From Steroidobacteraceae bacterium (GTDB lineage Bacteria > Pseudomonadota > Gammaproteobacteria > Steroidobacterales > Steroidobacteraceae), in NCBI GenBank assembly GCA_025451275.1, contig JANWKR010000056.1:1-33408 (forward strand): 33,408 bases of DNA, written 5' to 3'. The translations under genes were made by a program, and so were the position numbers. Positions 1-8,710 of the stretch are shown here, in pieces. The stretch's first letter is position 1. The number at the start of each line of letters is the position of its first letter. Below the pieces are notes generated by a model that was not told the DNA's origin, ran no database searches, and was given only the letters and a program-made list of their open reading frames with translations.

Positions 1-118
1 GCACCAGGAGCGTGGCGATGAACGCCGAGACCCCGATGCTGAAGGCCGGGAAAATGATGTGGAAGCTGATGGTGAAGGCGAACTGCAGGCGCGCCAGCAG
101 CAGGGCGTGAGCTTCCAC
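1..118 (-). CDS. cydA: Cytochrome bd-type quinol oxidase subunit I, N-terminal fragment (runs off left edge)
   Basis: The minus strand encodes the first 39 residues of a CydA/CioA-type subunit, the membrane protein that binds haem and oxidises quinol in cytochrome bd oxidases. Visible are the start VEAHALLLARLQFAF and then SFHIIFPAF, which lines up with the first transmembrane helix of the family. His20 corresponds to the haem-ligand histidine near residue 19 of E. coli CydA. The GTG at 118 was chosen because family members begin with a similar M-E-x-x-ALLL pattern; a second in-frame GTG at 133 is possible. Phe-rich SFHIIFPAF is more like the cyanide-insensitive CioA branch than E. coli CydA, but too little is visible to decide. 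It is divergent from rpoH. Confidence 0.8.
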   Translation of the reverse strand, partial: MEAHALLLARLQFAFTISFHIIFPAFSIGVSAFIATLLV

Positions 119-248
119 TTGGGGATTCTGCACCCCCTCGGGGACGGCGGCGACCCCTCCTCCGGGGGATTCGCCCGGGCGGGGGCAGGCGCAAGCTCTT
201 GTTTCGATGGCCCGATCGCCAGCCCCCCGGGCGGAACTTCGGGGGCCC

Positions 249-275
249 TTAGCACTCTAAACAGGCGACTGCTAA
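249..275. promoter_or_regulatory. CIRCE operator (HrcA-binding inverted repeat) upstream of rpoH
   Basis: TTAGCACTC at 249-257, a 9-nt spacer, and GACTGCTAA at 267-275. The established CIRCE consensus is TTAGCACTC-N9-GAGTGCTAA, so 17 of 18 arm positions and the exact spacer length match; only position 3 of the right arm differs. HrcA is the heat-shock repressor that binds CIRCE, usually in front of groESL, dnaK or hrcA. Here the element lies over the probable rpoH promoter, so binding should block transcription of the heat-shock sigma factor. hrcA itself is not in this window. Confidence 0.85.
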
Positions 276-278
276 AAT
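249..278 (+). promoter_or_regulatory. Probable housekeeping promoter of rpoH
   Basis: A -35-like TTAGCA (249-254) is separated by 18 nt from a -10-like TAAAAT (273-278, five of six matches to TATAAT). Transcription would begin near 285, giving a leader of about 20 nt before the ATG at 304. Both elements fall inside or directly beside the CIRCE arms, as expected for repression by promoter occlusion. The layout also argues against the in-frame ATG at 277, which would lie at the -10 box. Confidence 0.55.
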
Positions 279-303
279 GCCCATCCAAGCCACGGGAGAT
301 CGA

Positions 304-1179
<876 letters not shown>

Positions 1180-1186
1180 AGCAACC

Positions 1187-1222
1187 GGGAGCCCGGCCTC
1201 CGCCGGGCTCCCGCTTTCCTTT
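1187..1222 (+). terminator. Intrinsic terminator of rpoH
   Basis: A perfect 11-bp stem (GGGAGCCCGGC at 1187-1197 with GCCGGGCTCCC at 1202-1212) encloses a 4-nt loop and is followed by GCTTTCCTTT. It begins 7 nt after the rpoH stop. The T-tract is interrupted by C, so efficiency may be moderate. Confidence 0.75.
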
Positions 1223-1266
1223 CCTGGGATTTGCCACCCGCGCCCGCGGACGCTAGCGTCGCGGGC

Positions 1267-1734
1267 ATGCGCAGCGTGAGCACCTGGCTCGCCGAATACG
1301 GCGCCAGCCACCAGCACCCGACCAACAAGCTACTGCACTGGCTGTGCGTGCCGCCCATCGTGCTCTCGGTGCTGGGCCTCTTATGGTCGACGCCGGTGCC
1401 GCCGGCCTGCGCCGCGCTCTCGCCGTGGCTCAACTGGGCGACGCTTGCCGCCCTCGCCGCACTTCTTTACTACCTGGCGCTCTCGGTGCGGCTCGCCCTC
1501 GGCGTGCTCGTGGCATTCGCCGCGCTGCTCGCGCTGACCAGCGCGCTCGCCCGGCTCCCCTGGCCGTTGTGGGCGACCTCGCTCGGCATTTTCGTCATCG
1601 CCTGGATCGGCCAGTTCATCGGCCACGCCATCGAAGGCGCCCGCCCGTCCTTCTTCAAGGACCTGCAGTTCCTGCTCATCGGCCCGCTGTGGCTGGTGGC
1701 CGCGGCCTACCGCCGCTTCAGCGTGCCGTACTAG
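1267..1734 (+). CDS. Mpo1-like (DUF962) integral membrane protein
   Basis: A 155-residue protein of the Mpo1/YGL010w-like family. The yeast member is an Fe(II)-dependent dioxygenase acting in alpha-oxidation of 2-hydroxy fatty acids; the bacterial role is not established. Family hallmarks are the N-terminal YGASHQHPTNKLLHWLCVP block and the C-terminal GHAIEGARPSFFKD block, whose histidines are the likely metal ligands. About four hydrophobic segments lie between and after these blocks. The ATG at 1267 starts directly before the conserved WLAEYG; an in-frame TTG at 1231 would add 12 low-complexity residues. No clear ribosome site is seen. The stop overlaps the stop of the convergent permease: both TAG codons share the palindrome CTAG at 1731-1734. 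Confidence 0.8.
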   Translation: MRSVSTWLAEYGASHQHPTNKLLHWLCVPPIVLSVLGLLWSTPVPPACAALSPWLNWATLAALAALLYYLALSVRLALGVLVAFAALLALTSALARLPWPLWATSLGIFVIAWIGQFIGHAIEGARPSFFKDLQFLLIGPLWLVAAAYRRFSVPY

Positions 1735-3335
1735 GCCGGTTCGTCCGCGCCCGCGCGCGCCACCGCCGGCGTCGCCCACCCCGAGCGGTAGCCCCACAGG
1801 AAGAACACGAAGCCGACCGCGGCCACGACCACGAGGTCCCAGCCCCACGGCAGGTAGTCGCGGCCGCCGAACTTGGCGCTGCCCGCCCACGAGACCGCGG
1901 CGATGGCAGGCAGGTACACGATCATCCACCACGCGCCGCGCAGCTGCCGCGCGAAGTCATCCCAGCCCGATCGGGACTGGTAATAGAAATACACCGGCAG
2001 GGCCACGATGACGAGCAGGATGACGCCGCCCGTCAGCGGCCACTTGGCCCAGTAGAGCAGCTCGGTGGCGAACACGAAGGCGAGCGCGGCGATCCCCTGC
2101 AGCCCCGGCAGGCGCAGCGGCCGGGGCACGTTCGGCGCGGTGCGACGCAGCGTCAGCGCACTCACCGGACCGGTGAGATAGGAAATGATGGTCGCCACCG
2201 AAATCACCGCCGCCAGCTTCCCCCAGCCGCGGAAGAAGAACAGGAACAGGAACGACACCACGAGGTTCAGCCACATGGCCGGGCGCGGCACGCCCCACAC
2301 CGGGTGCAGCCCCCCGAAGACCTTCGGCAGCGTGCCGTTCTTCTGCATGCCGAAGATCATGCGCGCGGTGCTCGCGGTGTAGGTGATGCCGGTGCCGCTC
2401 GGGCTCACGAAGGCGTCCGCATACAGCAGCACGGCAAGCCAGTTCAGGTTGACGAGCAGTGCGAGCTCGGCGAACGGCGAGCGGAAATCGATGCCGTGCC
2501 AGCCCGAGCGCGCCAGCAGCTCCGGCGGCACCGCGCCGAGGTACGCCACCTGCAGCAGCACGTACACCACGGCGGCGAGCGCGATGGACCCGAGCACGGC
2601 GATCGGCACGGAGCGCGCCGGATTGCGCGCCTCGCCGGCGAGGTTCACCGGGCTCTGGAAGCCGTTGAAGCTGAACACGATGCCGGCGGTCGCCACGGCG
2701 TTGAGCACCGCGGCGAAGTCGACCGCGTGCGCCTCGCCATGGATGCCGACGCTGAAGTTGTGGGCATGGAAGCCGCTGGCGATGAGCGCCACGCCGGTCG
2801 CCGCCGGCACCACCAGCTTGAACAGCGTGATGGTGGTGTTGGAGTGGGCGAAGACCTTGACGCTCCAGAAGTTGATCAGGAAGTACACGACCACCAGCGC
2901 CGCGGCGATCCACAGCCCCGCCGCCGCCAGCTCGCCGTGACCGTCGGGCATGTGCCGGTAGAGGTCGTGCGCCCACTGGTACGGCCAGGAGGCCATGTAC
3001 TGCACGGAGGCCTCGGCCTCGACCGGGATCACCGAGACGATGGAGATCCAGTTGGCCCAGGCGGCGATGAAGCCGACCAGCGAGCCGTGCGAGTAGTGCC
3101 CGTAGCGCACCATGCCGCCGGTCTCGGGGAACATGGCGCCGAGCTCGGCGTAGGTGAGCGCGATGATGATGATGATCGCCGCGCCGAGCACCCAGGCCCA
3201 GACCGCGCCGGGTCCGGCCAGTCCCGCGGCGCGCCAGGCGCCGAACAGCCAGCCCGAGCCGATGATGGAACCGAGTCCGGTCAGCATGAGCGCAAAGGTG
3301 CCGACCTGCCGCCTCGCGGGGCTGTTTGAGCTCAT
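1731..3335 (-). CDS. APC-family amino-acid permease
   Basis: A 534-residue inner-membrane transporter with about 12 hydrophobic helices. It has the APC signature near the N-terminus (residues about 12-30: FALMLTGLGSIIGSGWLFG), where the GSIIGSGW loop forms part of the substrate site. Later blocks such as GIVFSFNGFQSPVNLAGEARNP also match APC permeases of the aspartate/proton symporter (YveA-like) group. Substrate cannot be fixed from sequence. The ATG at 3335 has AGGAA five to six nt upstream. It lies 51 nt downstream of the malic enzyme on the same strand and is probably co-transcribed with it, which would fit uptake of a C4 amino acid feeding malate metabolism; that link is inference. Confidence 0.9.
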   Translation of the reverse strand: MSSNSPARRQVGTFALMLTGLGSIIGSGWLFGAWRAAGLAGPGAVWAWVLGAAIIIIIALTYAELGAMFPETGGMVRYGHYSHGSLVGFIAAWANWISIVSVIPVEAEASVQYMASWPYQWAHDLYRHMPDGHGELAAAGLWIAAALVVVYFLINFWSVKVFAHSNTTITLFKLVVPAATGVALIASGFHAHNFSVGIHGEAHAVDFAAVLNAVATAGIVFSFNGFQSPVNLAGEARNPARSVPIAVLGSIALAAVVYVLLQVAYLGAVPPELLARSGWHGIDFRSPFAELALLVNLNWLAVLLYADAFVSPSGTGITYTASTARMIFGMQKNGTLPKVFGGLHPVWGVPRPAMWLNLVVSFLFLFFFRGWGKLAAVISVATIISYLTGPVSALTLRRTAPNVPRPLRLPGLQGIAALAFVFATELLYWAKWPLTGGVILLVIVALPVYFYYQSRSGWDDFARQLRGAWWMIVYLPAIAAVSWAGSAKFGGRDYLPWGWDLVVVAAVGFVFFLWGYRSGWATPAVARAGADEPA

Positions 3336-3386
3336 GTGATTCCTGTCGACTGTTGTATGGGTCGCGGTGACTCGGTGCGTCGCGGC

Positions 3387-4685
3387 TCAGGCGGCGGGCG
3401 CTGCGGCCGCGCGCACGGCGGCCGTAACTTTTTCGTGCACCTCCTTGTCGAGCGGGTCGGGCACCAGCTCATCGCCGCTCGCGACGCCTGCGATGGCTTC
3501 CGCAGCCGCCATCAGCATGGCGTCGGTGAACGAGCGGGCCCGCGCCTCGAGCGCACCCTTGAAGAGGCCGGGGAAGGCCAGCACGTTGTTGATGCCCTTG
3601 CCGTCGGCGGCGAACGCCGCGCCCTGCTCGCGCGCCACCAGCGGTTCGATCTCCGGGTCCGGGTTCGACAGCGCCAGGATCACCTGGCCTTTGCGCACCC
3701 AGGCGGGCCTGATGAGGCCCTTGACGCCGGTGGTCGCGATCACGATGTCGGCGCGCTGCATGAGCGCCTCCAGCGTCACGCCCTCGCCGCCGCCGGCCTC
3801 CAGTCGCTGCACCGCGCCGGCGTTGCGGTCGGTGCCGAGCACGCGCTTGACGCCGTAGGCCTGCAGCAGGCGCACGATGCCGGAGCCGGCGGCACCCAGC
3901 CCGATCTGGCCGACGACGCTGGCGGCGAGGTCGATGCCGGAGCGGCGCGCGGCGTTGAGCAGCGCGGCGAGTGTCACCACCGCCGTGCCGTGCTGATCGT
4001 CGTGCAGCACCGGCTTGTCGAGGCGCGCGCGCAGCTGCGTCTCGATCTCGAAGCATTCCGGAGCCGCGAAATCCTCGAGCTGGATGGCCCCGAAGGAGGG
4101 GGCAATGCCGGCCACCAGCTCCACGACCCGGGCCGGCTCGGTGGCATCGATGAGGATCGGCACGCCGGACAGGCCGACCAGGTCGGAGAACAGCGCCGCC
4201 TTGCCTTCCATCACCGGCAGGCCCGCGAGCGCGCCGATGTTGCCGAGGCCGAGCACCGCGGTGCCGTTGGTGACGATGGCGACGGTGCTGCCGCGCGCGG
4301 TGTACTCCCACGCCGCCTGCGGGTCCTTCTGGATCGCCAGGCACACGCGCGCCACCCCCGGGGTATAGACATCACGCAGCACCTGGCGCGTGTTGATCGG
4401 CAGGCTGGCCACGGTCTTGATCTTGCCGCCGCGGTGGCGGTTGAAGACGCGGTCGGACTTGCCGACGAAGCGCGCGTTCGACAGCTGCCCGATGCGCTCG
4501 TAGAGGGAGCGGTCCGCCTCCTCGTCCATCTCCAGCGTGATCTCCCAGAGCGTCTTGCCCTGGTCGCGCCGCAGCGCGGTGAGGTGCTCGATGGCGAGTC
4601 CTGCGTCGGCGATCACCTGCAGCACCCGGGCGAGGCTCCCCGGCTGGTGCACGGTCTCGACGATGATGATCTCCGGGATCTTCAT
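3387..4685 (-). CDS. NAD(P)-dependent malic enzyme with N-terminal ACT domain
   Basis: A 432-residue cytoplasmic enzyme converting malate to pyruvate and CO2. Residues 1 to about 75 form an ACT-like regulatory domain ([21 protein letters not shown]), a fold that commonly binds amino acids. The catalytic part is the short bacterial type. It shows the tyrosine motif DVYTPGVA, the lysine region [10 protein letters not shown], the metal-binding stretch [13 protein letters not shown] with HDDQHGTA, and a Rossmann nucleotide site [11 protein letters not shown]-terminal SNPDPEIEP and [16 protein letters not shown] are also family hallmarks. Cofactor preference (NAD or NADP) cannot be read here. It is the first gene of a two-gene unit with the amino-acid permease, and an amino acid could be the ACT ligand (inference). 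Confidence 0.93.
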   Translation of the reverse strand: MKIPEIIIVETVHQPGSLARVLQVIADAGLAIEHLTALRRDQGKTLWEITLEMDEEADRSLYERIGQLSNARFVGKSDRVFNRHRGGKIKTVASLPINTRQVLRDVYTPGVARVCLAIQKDPQAAWEYTARGSTVAIVTNGTAVLGLGNIGALAGLPVMEGKAALFSDLVGLSGVPILIDATEPARVVELVAGIAPSFGAIQLEDFAAPECFEIETQLRARLDKPVLHDDQHGTAVVTLAALLNAARRSGIDLAASVVGQIGLGAAGSGIVRLLQAYGVKRVLGTDRNAGAVQRLEAGGGEGVTLEALMQRADIVIATTGVKGLIRPAWVRKGQVILALSNPDPEIEPLVAREQGAAFAADGKGINNVLAFPGLFKGALEARARSFTDAMLMAAAEAIAGVASGDELVPDPLDKEVHEKVTAAVRAAAAPAA

Positions 4686-4736
4686 GGCCGCAAAGGGTGC
4701 CCCAACGATCGCCGCTGCGCCACCGGTCGGGCCCGG

Positions 4737-4766
4737 ATGTCACGGGCTGCGGATACCCGCTATCAT
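4737..4766 (+). promoter_or_regulatory. Possible promoter of the glutaryl-CoA dehydrogenase gene
   Basis: ATGTCA (4737-4742) and TATCAT (4761-4766, five of six matches to the -10 consensus) are spaced by 18 nt. The predicted start near 4773 leaves a leader of about 34 nt before the GTG at 4807. It lies in the 121-nt gap between two divergent genes. No operator-like repeat was recognised there. Confidence 0.4.
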
Positions 4767-4806
4767 GCGCGCCCCCCGCAGGGGGCCCGATTCCCAGGAG
4801 ACTGCC

Positions 4807-6018
4807 GTGGCCACAGCCGCCGGTACCGCCAAGCCAGCCGCCGCCAAGTCCGGCGGCGCCGCCATCGACCCGCTCGACTTCTATGCCGTGCGCGCCGCGC
4901 TCAGCGATGAGGAGCGCCTGGTGCAGGAGTCGGTGGCGCGGCTGGTCGACACCGAGGTGCTGCCGGTCATCCGGCAGTGCTTCGAGCAGCACCGCTTCCC
5001 GCACGAGCTGGTGCCGAAGCTCGCCGAGCTGGGCCTGCTCGGCTCCTCCATCCAGGGTTACGAGTGCGCCGGCCTCAACGGCGTCAGCTACGGGCTCATC
5101 TGCCAGGAACTCGAGCGCGGCGACTCGGGCATCCGCAGCTTCGTCTCGGTGCAGTCCTCGCTGTGCATGTACCCGATCTACGCGTTCGGCTCCGAGGAGC
5201 AGAAGCAGCGCTACCTGCCGCGCATGGCGCGCGGCGAGCTGATCGGCTGCTTCGGGCTCACCGAGCCGCACGGCGGCTCCGACCCGGCCAACATGAAGAC
5301 GCACGCCAAGCGGCGCGGCGGCGACTGGGTGCTGAACGGCGCCAAGATGTGGATCACCAACGGCAGCATCGCCGGCCTCGCCGTGGTCTGGGCCATGACC
5401 CCGGATGGCATCCGCGGCTTCCTGGTGGAGAAGGACTCGCCGGGGTTCGCGGCACGCGAGATCGAGCACAAGTTCTCGCTGCGTGCCTCGGTCACCGCCG
5501 GGCTGTTCTTCGACAACGTCGTCGTGCCGGAGAGCCACGTGCTGCCCGGCGTGGTCGGCCTCAAGGGCCCGCTGTCGTGCCTGACGCAGGCGCGCTACGG
5601 CATTTCCTGGGGCGTGATCGGCGCGGCGCAGGCCTGCCTGCGCTCGCTGCTCGACTACAGCGCGACGCGGACGCTGTTTGGTCGGCCGCTCGCCGCCAAC
5701 CAGACGATCCAGGTACGCCTCGCCGACATGGCACGACACATCACCACCGCGCAGCTGCTGGCGCTGCAGCTCGGGCGCATGAAGGACGCCGGCACCCTGC
5801 AGCCGGCGCACGTCTCGCTCGCCAAGTGGAACAACTGCCGCATGGCGCTCGACATCGCGCGCGACTGCCGCGACATGCTCGGCGGCGCCGGCATCAGCGC
5901 CGAGTACCCGCCGATCCGGCACATGCTCAACCTCGAGAGCGTGATCACGTACGAGGGCACCGAGACCATCCACCAGCTCACGATCGGGAGGGAGCTCACC
6001 GGCATCAACGCGTTCTGA
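4807..6018 (+). CDS. gcdH: Glutaryl-CoA dehydrogenase (acyl-CoA dehydrogenase family)
   Basis: A 403-residue flavoenzyme that oxidatively decarboxylates glutaryl-CoA to crotonyl-CoA in lysine, tryptophan and aromatic-acid degradation. Close agreement with glutaryl-CoA dehydrogenases is seen in RSFVSVQSSLCMYPIYAFG, whose arginine matches the substrate-binding Arg94 of the human enzyme. It is also seen in GCFGLTEPHGGSDPANM, in MWITNG and in the C-terminal TYEGTETIHQLTIGRELTG. Glu383 in YEGT is the catalytic base. The terminal GINAF matches the family's GIQAF. The start is GTG at 4807 with AGGAG at 4796-4800 and 6-nt spacing. The first 20 or so residues are Ala/Lys-rich and nonconserved. No electron-transfer flavoprotein or other lysine-pathway gene is adjacent, so the gene appears monocistronic. 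Confidence 0.95.
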   Translation: MATAAGTAKPAAAKSGGAAIDPLDFYAVRAALSDEERLVQESVARLVDTEVLPVIRQCFEQHRFPHELVPKLAELGLLGSSIQGYECAGLNGVSYGLICQELERGDSGIRSFVSVQSSLCMYPIYAFGSEEQKQRYLPRMARGELIGCFGLTEPHGGSDPANMKTHAKRRGGDWVLNGAKMWITNGSIAGLAVVWAMTPDGIRGFLVEKDSPGFAAREIEHKFSLRASVTAGLFFDNVVVPESHVLPGVVGLKGPLSCLTQARYGISWGVIGAAQACLRSLLDYSATRTLFGRPLAANQTIQVRLADMARHITTAQLLALQLGRMKDAGTLQPAHVSLAKWNNCRMALDIARDCRDMLGGAGISAEYPPIRHMLNLESVITYEGTETIHQLTIGRELTGINAF

Positions 6019-6047
6019 AGAACGCGTTCTGAAGAACGCGTTCTGAG
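6007..6047. repeat. 14-bp tandem repeat across the gcdH stop codon
   Basis: The unit AACGCGTTCTGAAG occurs exactly at 6007-6020 and 6021-6034, and all but one base of a third copy follows at 6035-6047. The TGA stop of gcdH is inside the first unit, so the stop triplet is present three times. Copies two and three, with the preceding G, form the perfect 10-bp palindrome GAACGCGTTC. Because 14 is not a multiple of three, each copy presents the stop in a different frame. Confidence 0.9.
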
Positions 6048-6082
6048 GTGCCCGCGCCCGCGCCGGGCGGCATACTGCGGGC

Positions 6083-6180
6083 ATGCGACTTGCCGGCGCG
6101 CTCGCCGTGCTGCTGCTCGTGGCCGTGGTCGCGTCGCTTGAGCTGTGGCCGTCGCGTCCCGCACCACAACCTGCGATCCA
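6083..6180 (+). other. Out-of-frame signal-peptide-like segment upstream of the following gene
   Basis: The ATG at 6083 opens MRLAGALAVLLLVAVVASLE, a typical signal peptide or membrane anchor: a short basic start, then a Leu/Val-rich core. After about residue 30 this frame turns into low-quality sequence and ends without a recognisable domain. The better-looking coding frame downstream (6145-6819) is offset from it. The two pieces read like a single exported protein broken by a frameshift between about 6145 and 6190, either a real mutation or a sequence error. Confidence 0.45.
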
Positions 6181-6819
6181 GCGCCGGGCGGCTACGCCCG
6201 CCGCGACAATGCGGTGCTGCGGCAGGCGGCCGCCGCTCTGGGGAATCCGCGCGACATCACGCGCGGCGACGATGTTGATGCCGAGATCGCCTTCGACCGC
6301 AAGCTGACGGCGGCCGGCGATCCCAATGGTGTGGAGGCTCTCGCGGACGCGCTGTTGCGCAAGGACGCGCCCGCGAGCCAGGCGGAGGCCGTGACCTTAT
6401 TGCGCACCGCTGCCAAGAATTCCGCCGTGGCCAAGACCCGCCTGGCGGTGTGTCTGCTCGAGGGGTGTCCCACTCCCGCCGCCGAACCCGACGAGGCGCG
6501 CCAGCTGCTGACCGCGGCGGCACCGGCCGGCGAGCTCGAGGCGCTGCGCAGGCTCTCAGGCGAGACCGCCGTGGTTGCCGGGCCTGGCGCCATCGATGTG
6601 CCCGTCGCCGAGCGCTACGCGTGGAGCGAGATGCTGCACCGGCTGCAGGCCGGGGGCTGCTTCGGCTCGACGATGTTCGAGGTCTGGACTCAATCGCCGC
6701 AGCCGGTGTCGCCGCTGGCCGCCATGTCACCCGCCGACGCCGACGCGGCTCAGGCCCGCGCCCGCGAGCTGCTGGCGGTGCAGCTCGATCAGACGCGGGC
6801 GCAACTCGGCTGCGACTGA
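6145..6819 (+). CDS. Hypothetical alpha-helical protein, probably lacking its signal peptide through a frameshift
   Basis: About 224 residues of helix-rich sequence that I do not assign to a family. The middle (ASQAEAVTLLRTAAKNSAVAKTRLAV and PDEARQLLTAAAPAGELEALRRLSG) resembles two degenerate Sel1/TPR-like helical repeats. There are four cysteines (CDP, CLLEGC, GGCFG) plus one near the C-terminus, compatible with an exported protein. Only a GTG (6145) is available in this frame after an in-frame TGA at 6139-6141, and no ribosome site precedes it. A signal-peptide-like start lies 62 nt upstream in another frame. The original product was therefore probably exported and the present reading frame may be broken. 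Confidence 0.5.
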   Translation: MAVASRTTTCDPAPGGYARRDNAVLRQAAAALGNPRDITRGDDVDAEIAFDRKLTAAGDPNGVEALADALLRKDAPASQAEAVTLLRTAAKNSAVAKTRLAVCLLEGCPTPAAEPDEARQLLTAAAPAGELEALRRLSGETAVVAGPGAIDVPVAERYAWSEMLHRLQAGGCFGSTMFEVWTQSPQPVSPLAAMSPADADAAQARARELLAVQLDQTRAQLGCD

Positions 6820-6820
6820 G

Positions 6821-6853
6821 TGCAGCCCCCGGCTCTCCGCGCCGGGGGCTGCA
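6821..6853. terminator. Strong hairpin between convergent genes, probable terminator
   Basis: A perfect 13-bp stem (TGCAGCCCCCGGC at 6821-6833 and GCCGGGGGCTGCA at 6841-6853) with a 7-nt loop fills the gap between the hypothetical gene (stop 6819) and the lactate permease (stop 6857). Neither side has a proper T-tract (only GGTTTA on the plus side), so termination is likely but not classical. Confidence 0.6.
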
Positions 6854-6856
6854 GGT

Positions 6857-8497
6857 TTACTGCTTCAGCTCCATCGCGCCCGGGTGCACGAAGTAGCACA
6901 GCACCGCGATGACGATCAGGTAGGCGAGCAGGATGAACGTCCAGCCCATGTTGTGGCGGATGACGTCGCCTTCCTTGCGCACGAACTTGCTGGTCGAGAC
7001 CCCGACGCTCGCGGTCTGCGGCGCGATCGGCTTGCCGATCTCGGCGCCCACCGAGTTGAGCGAGGGCAGGAGCAGCAGCGGCAGACCGAGCTGCGTGCCC
7101 ACCAGCGCCTGGAACTTGCCGAACATGGCGTTGGTGGAGGTGTTCGAGCCCGACAGCGCCACACCGATGAAGCCGAGGATCGGCGCCACGATGATGAACG
7201 CCGTGCCCATGCTCGAGAAGCCCTTGGCGAGCGAGGCCGCCATGCCCGAGTAGTTGAACGTGTAGGCGAGCCCGAAGATGAACACGCCCACCAGGCACGC
7301 GCCCCACATCTGGTGGAACGTGCGACGGAACACCTCGCCGATCTGCCCGCCCTTAAGTTTCCCCATCGCCAGCAGCAGGATGGCGACGATGATCCAGGAG
7401 GCGAGGATGGCGCTGCCGCCGACGTAGGGGGCGAAGTTGAACACCGCCGTGACGTTGCCTTTTGCCGGGCAGGTGGCGGCGAGCGCCGAGCAGGCCACCG
7501 CCTGCGTCTTGAACCAGCTGATCTTCGGCAGCGGCGACCACGGGCCGGTCCAGGCCGCCACCACCACCAGCAGCACCAGGAAAGGCAGCCACGCCTGCAT
7601 CACCCCGCCGGTGGTGAGGCCGTGGCCCCGTGTCTGCCGCGCAGCCGCCGCATCGACCGGCACACCGCCGTAGCCGAGCACGGTCTTCGGCTGCCATACC
7701 CGCAGCAGCAGCAGCAGCGCGATGAAGCAGACGATCGAGCCGGTGATGTCGGGCAGGTACGGCCCGAGGTAGACGGCTACCGGATACTGCCCGGCGATGT
7801 AGGCGAGCGAGCCCACCACCGCGAGCGGCCAGCCGCCCTTCATGCCCTCCTTGCCCGACACCAGGTACAGCAGCACCCACGGCGGCAGCAGCGCCAGCAC
7901 CGCGACCACCGTGCCGACCGAGCCCGACAGCGCCAGCAGCGGATAGCCGGTGACGGCCGCGAGCGCGATCACCGGCGCGCCGAGTGCGCCGTAGGACACC
8001 GGTGCGTTGTTGGCGATCGCCGCGACGCGGATGGCGTTGAGGTCTGAGATGCCGAGCGAGATCAGGATCGGCGCGACCACCGCCCACGGGTAGCCGAAGC
8101 CGACCAGGCCCTCCAGCAGCGCGCCGAACGCCCAGGCGAACAGCATGGTCTGCACGCGCACGTCCATGCTGCCCTGGGCGATGAGCCAGCGGCGGAAGTT
8201 CTCGAACAGGCCGCTGATGGACAGGGTGTTAAACAGCACCATGCCCCAGAAGGTGATCCAGTCGACGTTCCACACGCCGGTGGCTGCACCGTACAGATAG
8301 GCGCGCGAGCCTTGGTCGGTGGGCATCTTCCACAGCCACACGGCGAGCAGGAACGTGACGATCGAGCCGAGCAGCGTCGCCAGCCACGCCGGCAGGCGGA
8401 AGATCGCCAGCAACGCCAGGAGGAAGACAACCGGAATCAGCGCCACGAGGCACGTGAGCGTCAGATTGCCGAGGGGGTCGATCAGCTGCGTGAACAT
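6857..8497 (-). CDS. lldP: L-lactate permease (LctP family)
   Basis: A 546-residue inner-membrane transporter, matching the usual length of about 550, with at least 12 hydrophobic segments. It imports lactate (and probably glycolate) with protons. Family blocks include GFGYPWAVVAPILISLG, NNAPVSYGALGAPV, LSGSNTSTNAMFGKFQ and GAEIGKPIAPQTASVG. The C-terminal VRKEGDVIRHNMGWTF is likewise typical. The ATG at 8497 has an excellent GGAGG with 4- to 5-nt spacing. A 9-bp hairpin stands just upstream of that ribosome site. No lactate dehydrogenase or LldR regulator lies beside it in the window, so it appears to be transcribed alone. Confidence 0.95.
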   Translation of the reverse strand: MFTQLIDPLGNLTLTCLVALIPVVFLLALLAIFRLPAWLATLLGSIVTFLLAVWLWKMPTDQGSRAYLYGAATGVWNVDWITFWGMVLFNTLSISGLFENFRRWLIAQGSMDVRVQTMLFAWAFGALLEGLVGFGYPWAVVAPILISLGISDLNAIRVAAIANNAPVSYGALGAPVIALAAVTGYPLLALSGSVGTVVAVLALLPPWVLLYLVSGKEGMKGGWPLAVVGSLAYIAGQYPVAVYLGPYLPDITGSIVCFIALLLLLRVWQPKTVLGYGGVPVDAAAARQTRGHGLTTGGVMQAWLPFLVLLVVVAAWTGPWSPLPKISWFKTQAVACSALAATCPAKGNVTAVFNFAPYVGGSAILASWIIVAILLLAMGKLKGGQIGEVFRRTFHQMWGACLVGVFIFGLAYTFNYSGMAASLAKGFSSMGTAFIIVAPILGFIGVALSGSNTSTNAMFGKFQALVGTQLGLPLLLLPSLNSVGAEIGKPIAPQTASVGVSTSKFVRKEGDVIRHNMGWTFILLAYLIVIAVLCYFVHPGAMELKQ

Positions 8498-8510
8498 GCA
8501 ACCTCCGTCG

Positions 8511-8539
8511 AACGCGGCGGCGCGTGGAAGCGCCGCGTT
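8511..8539 (-). promoter_or_regulatory. Leader hairpin before lldP
   Basis: AACGCGGCG (8511-8519) and CGCCGCGTT (8531-8539) form a perfect 9-bp stem with an 11-nt loop, directly upstream of the GGAGG ribosome site of lldP. It could stabilise the mRNA or affect translation; no T-tract follows, so it is not a terminator. I found no convincing -35/-10 pair farther upstream (8540-8710). Confidence 0.4.
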
Positions 8540-8710
8540 TGATTCTTATTTAGCGACTGCTCCTGCCGAGGTAACACCTGCGCTTCCCGGCGCGGGCCGC
8601 CACGCTAGCACGCCGGGGCTGCGCCGCTCAACGGTGCGCCAGGAACGGCACGCGCAGGGCGGCCGGAACGCGCCAGCGTCAGCCGGGGCGTGTCGCTGGG
8701 CAGGGCTTGG

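Noticed and set aside
277-303. Upstream ATG for rpoH at 277
   Set aside because: It would sit at the -10 box and CIRCE arm and lacks a ribosome site, whereas ATG 304 has GGGAG at ideal spacing.
1344-3329. A 661-codon plus-strand open frame
   Set aside because: Antisense to the APC permease and overlapping the Mpo1-like gene; composition is Arg/His/Gly-rich without a domain.
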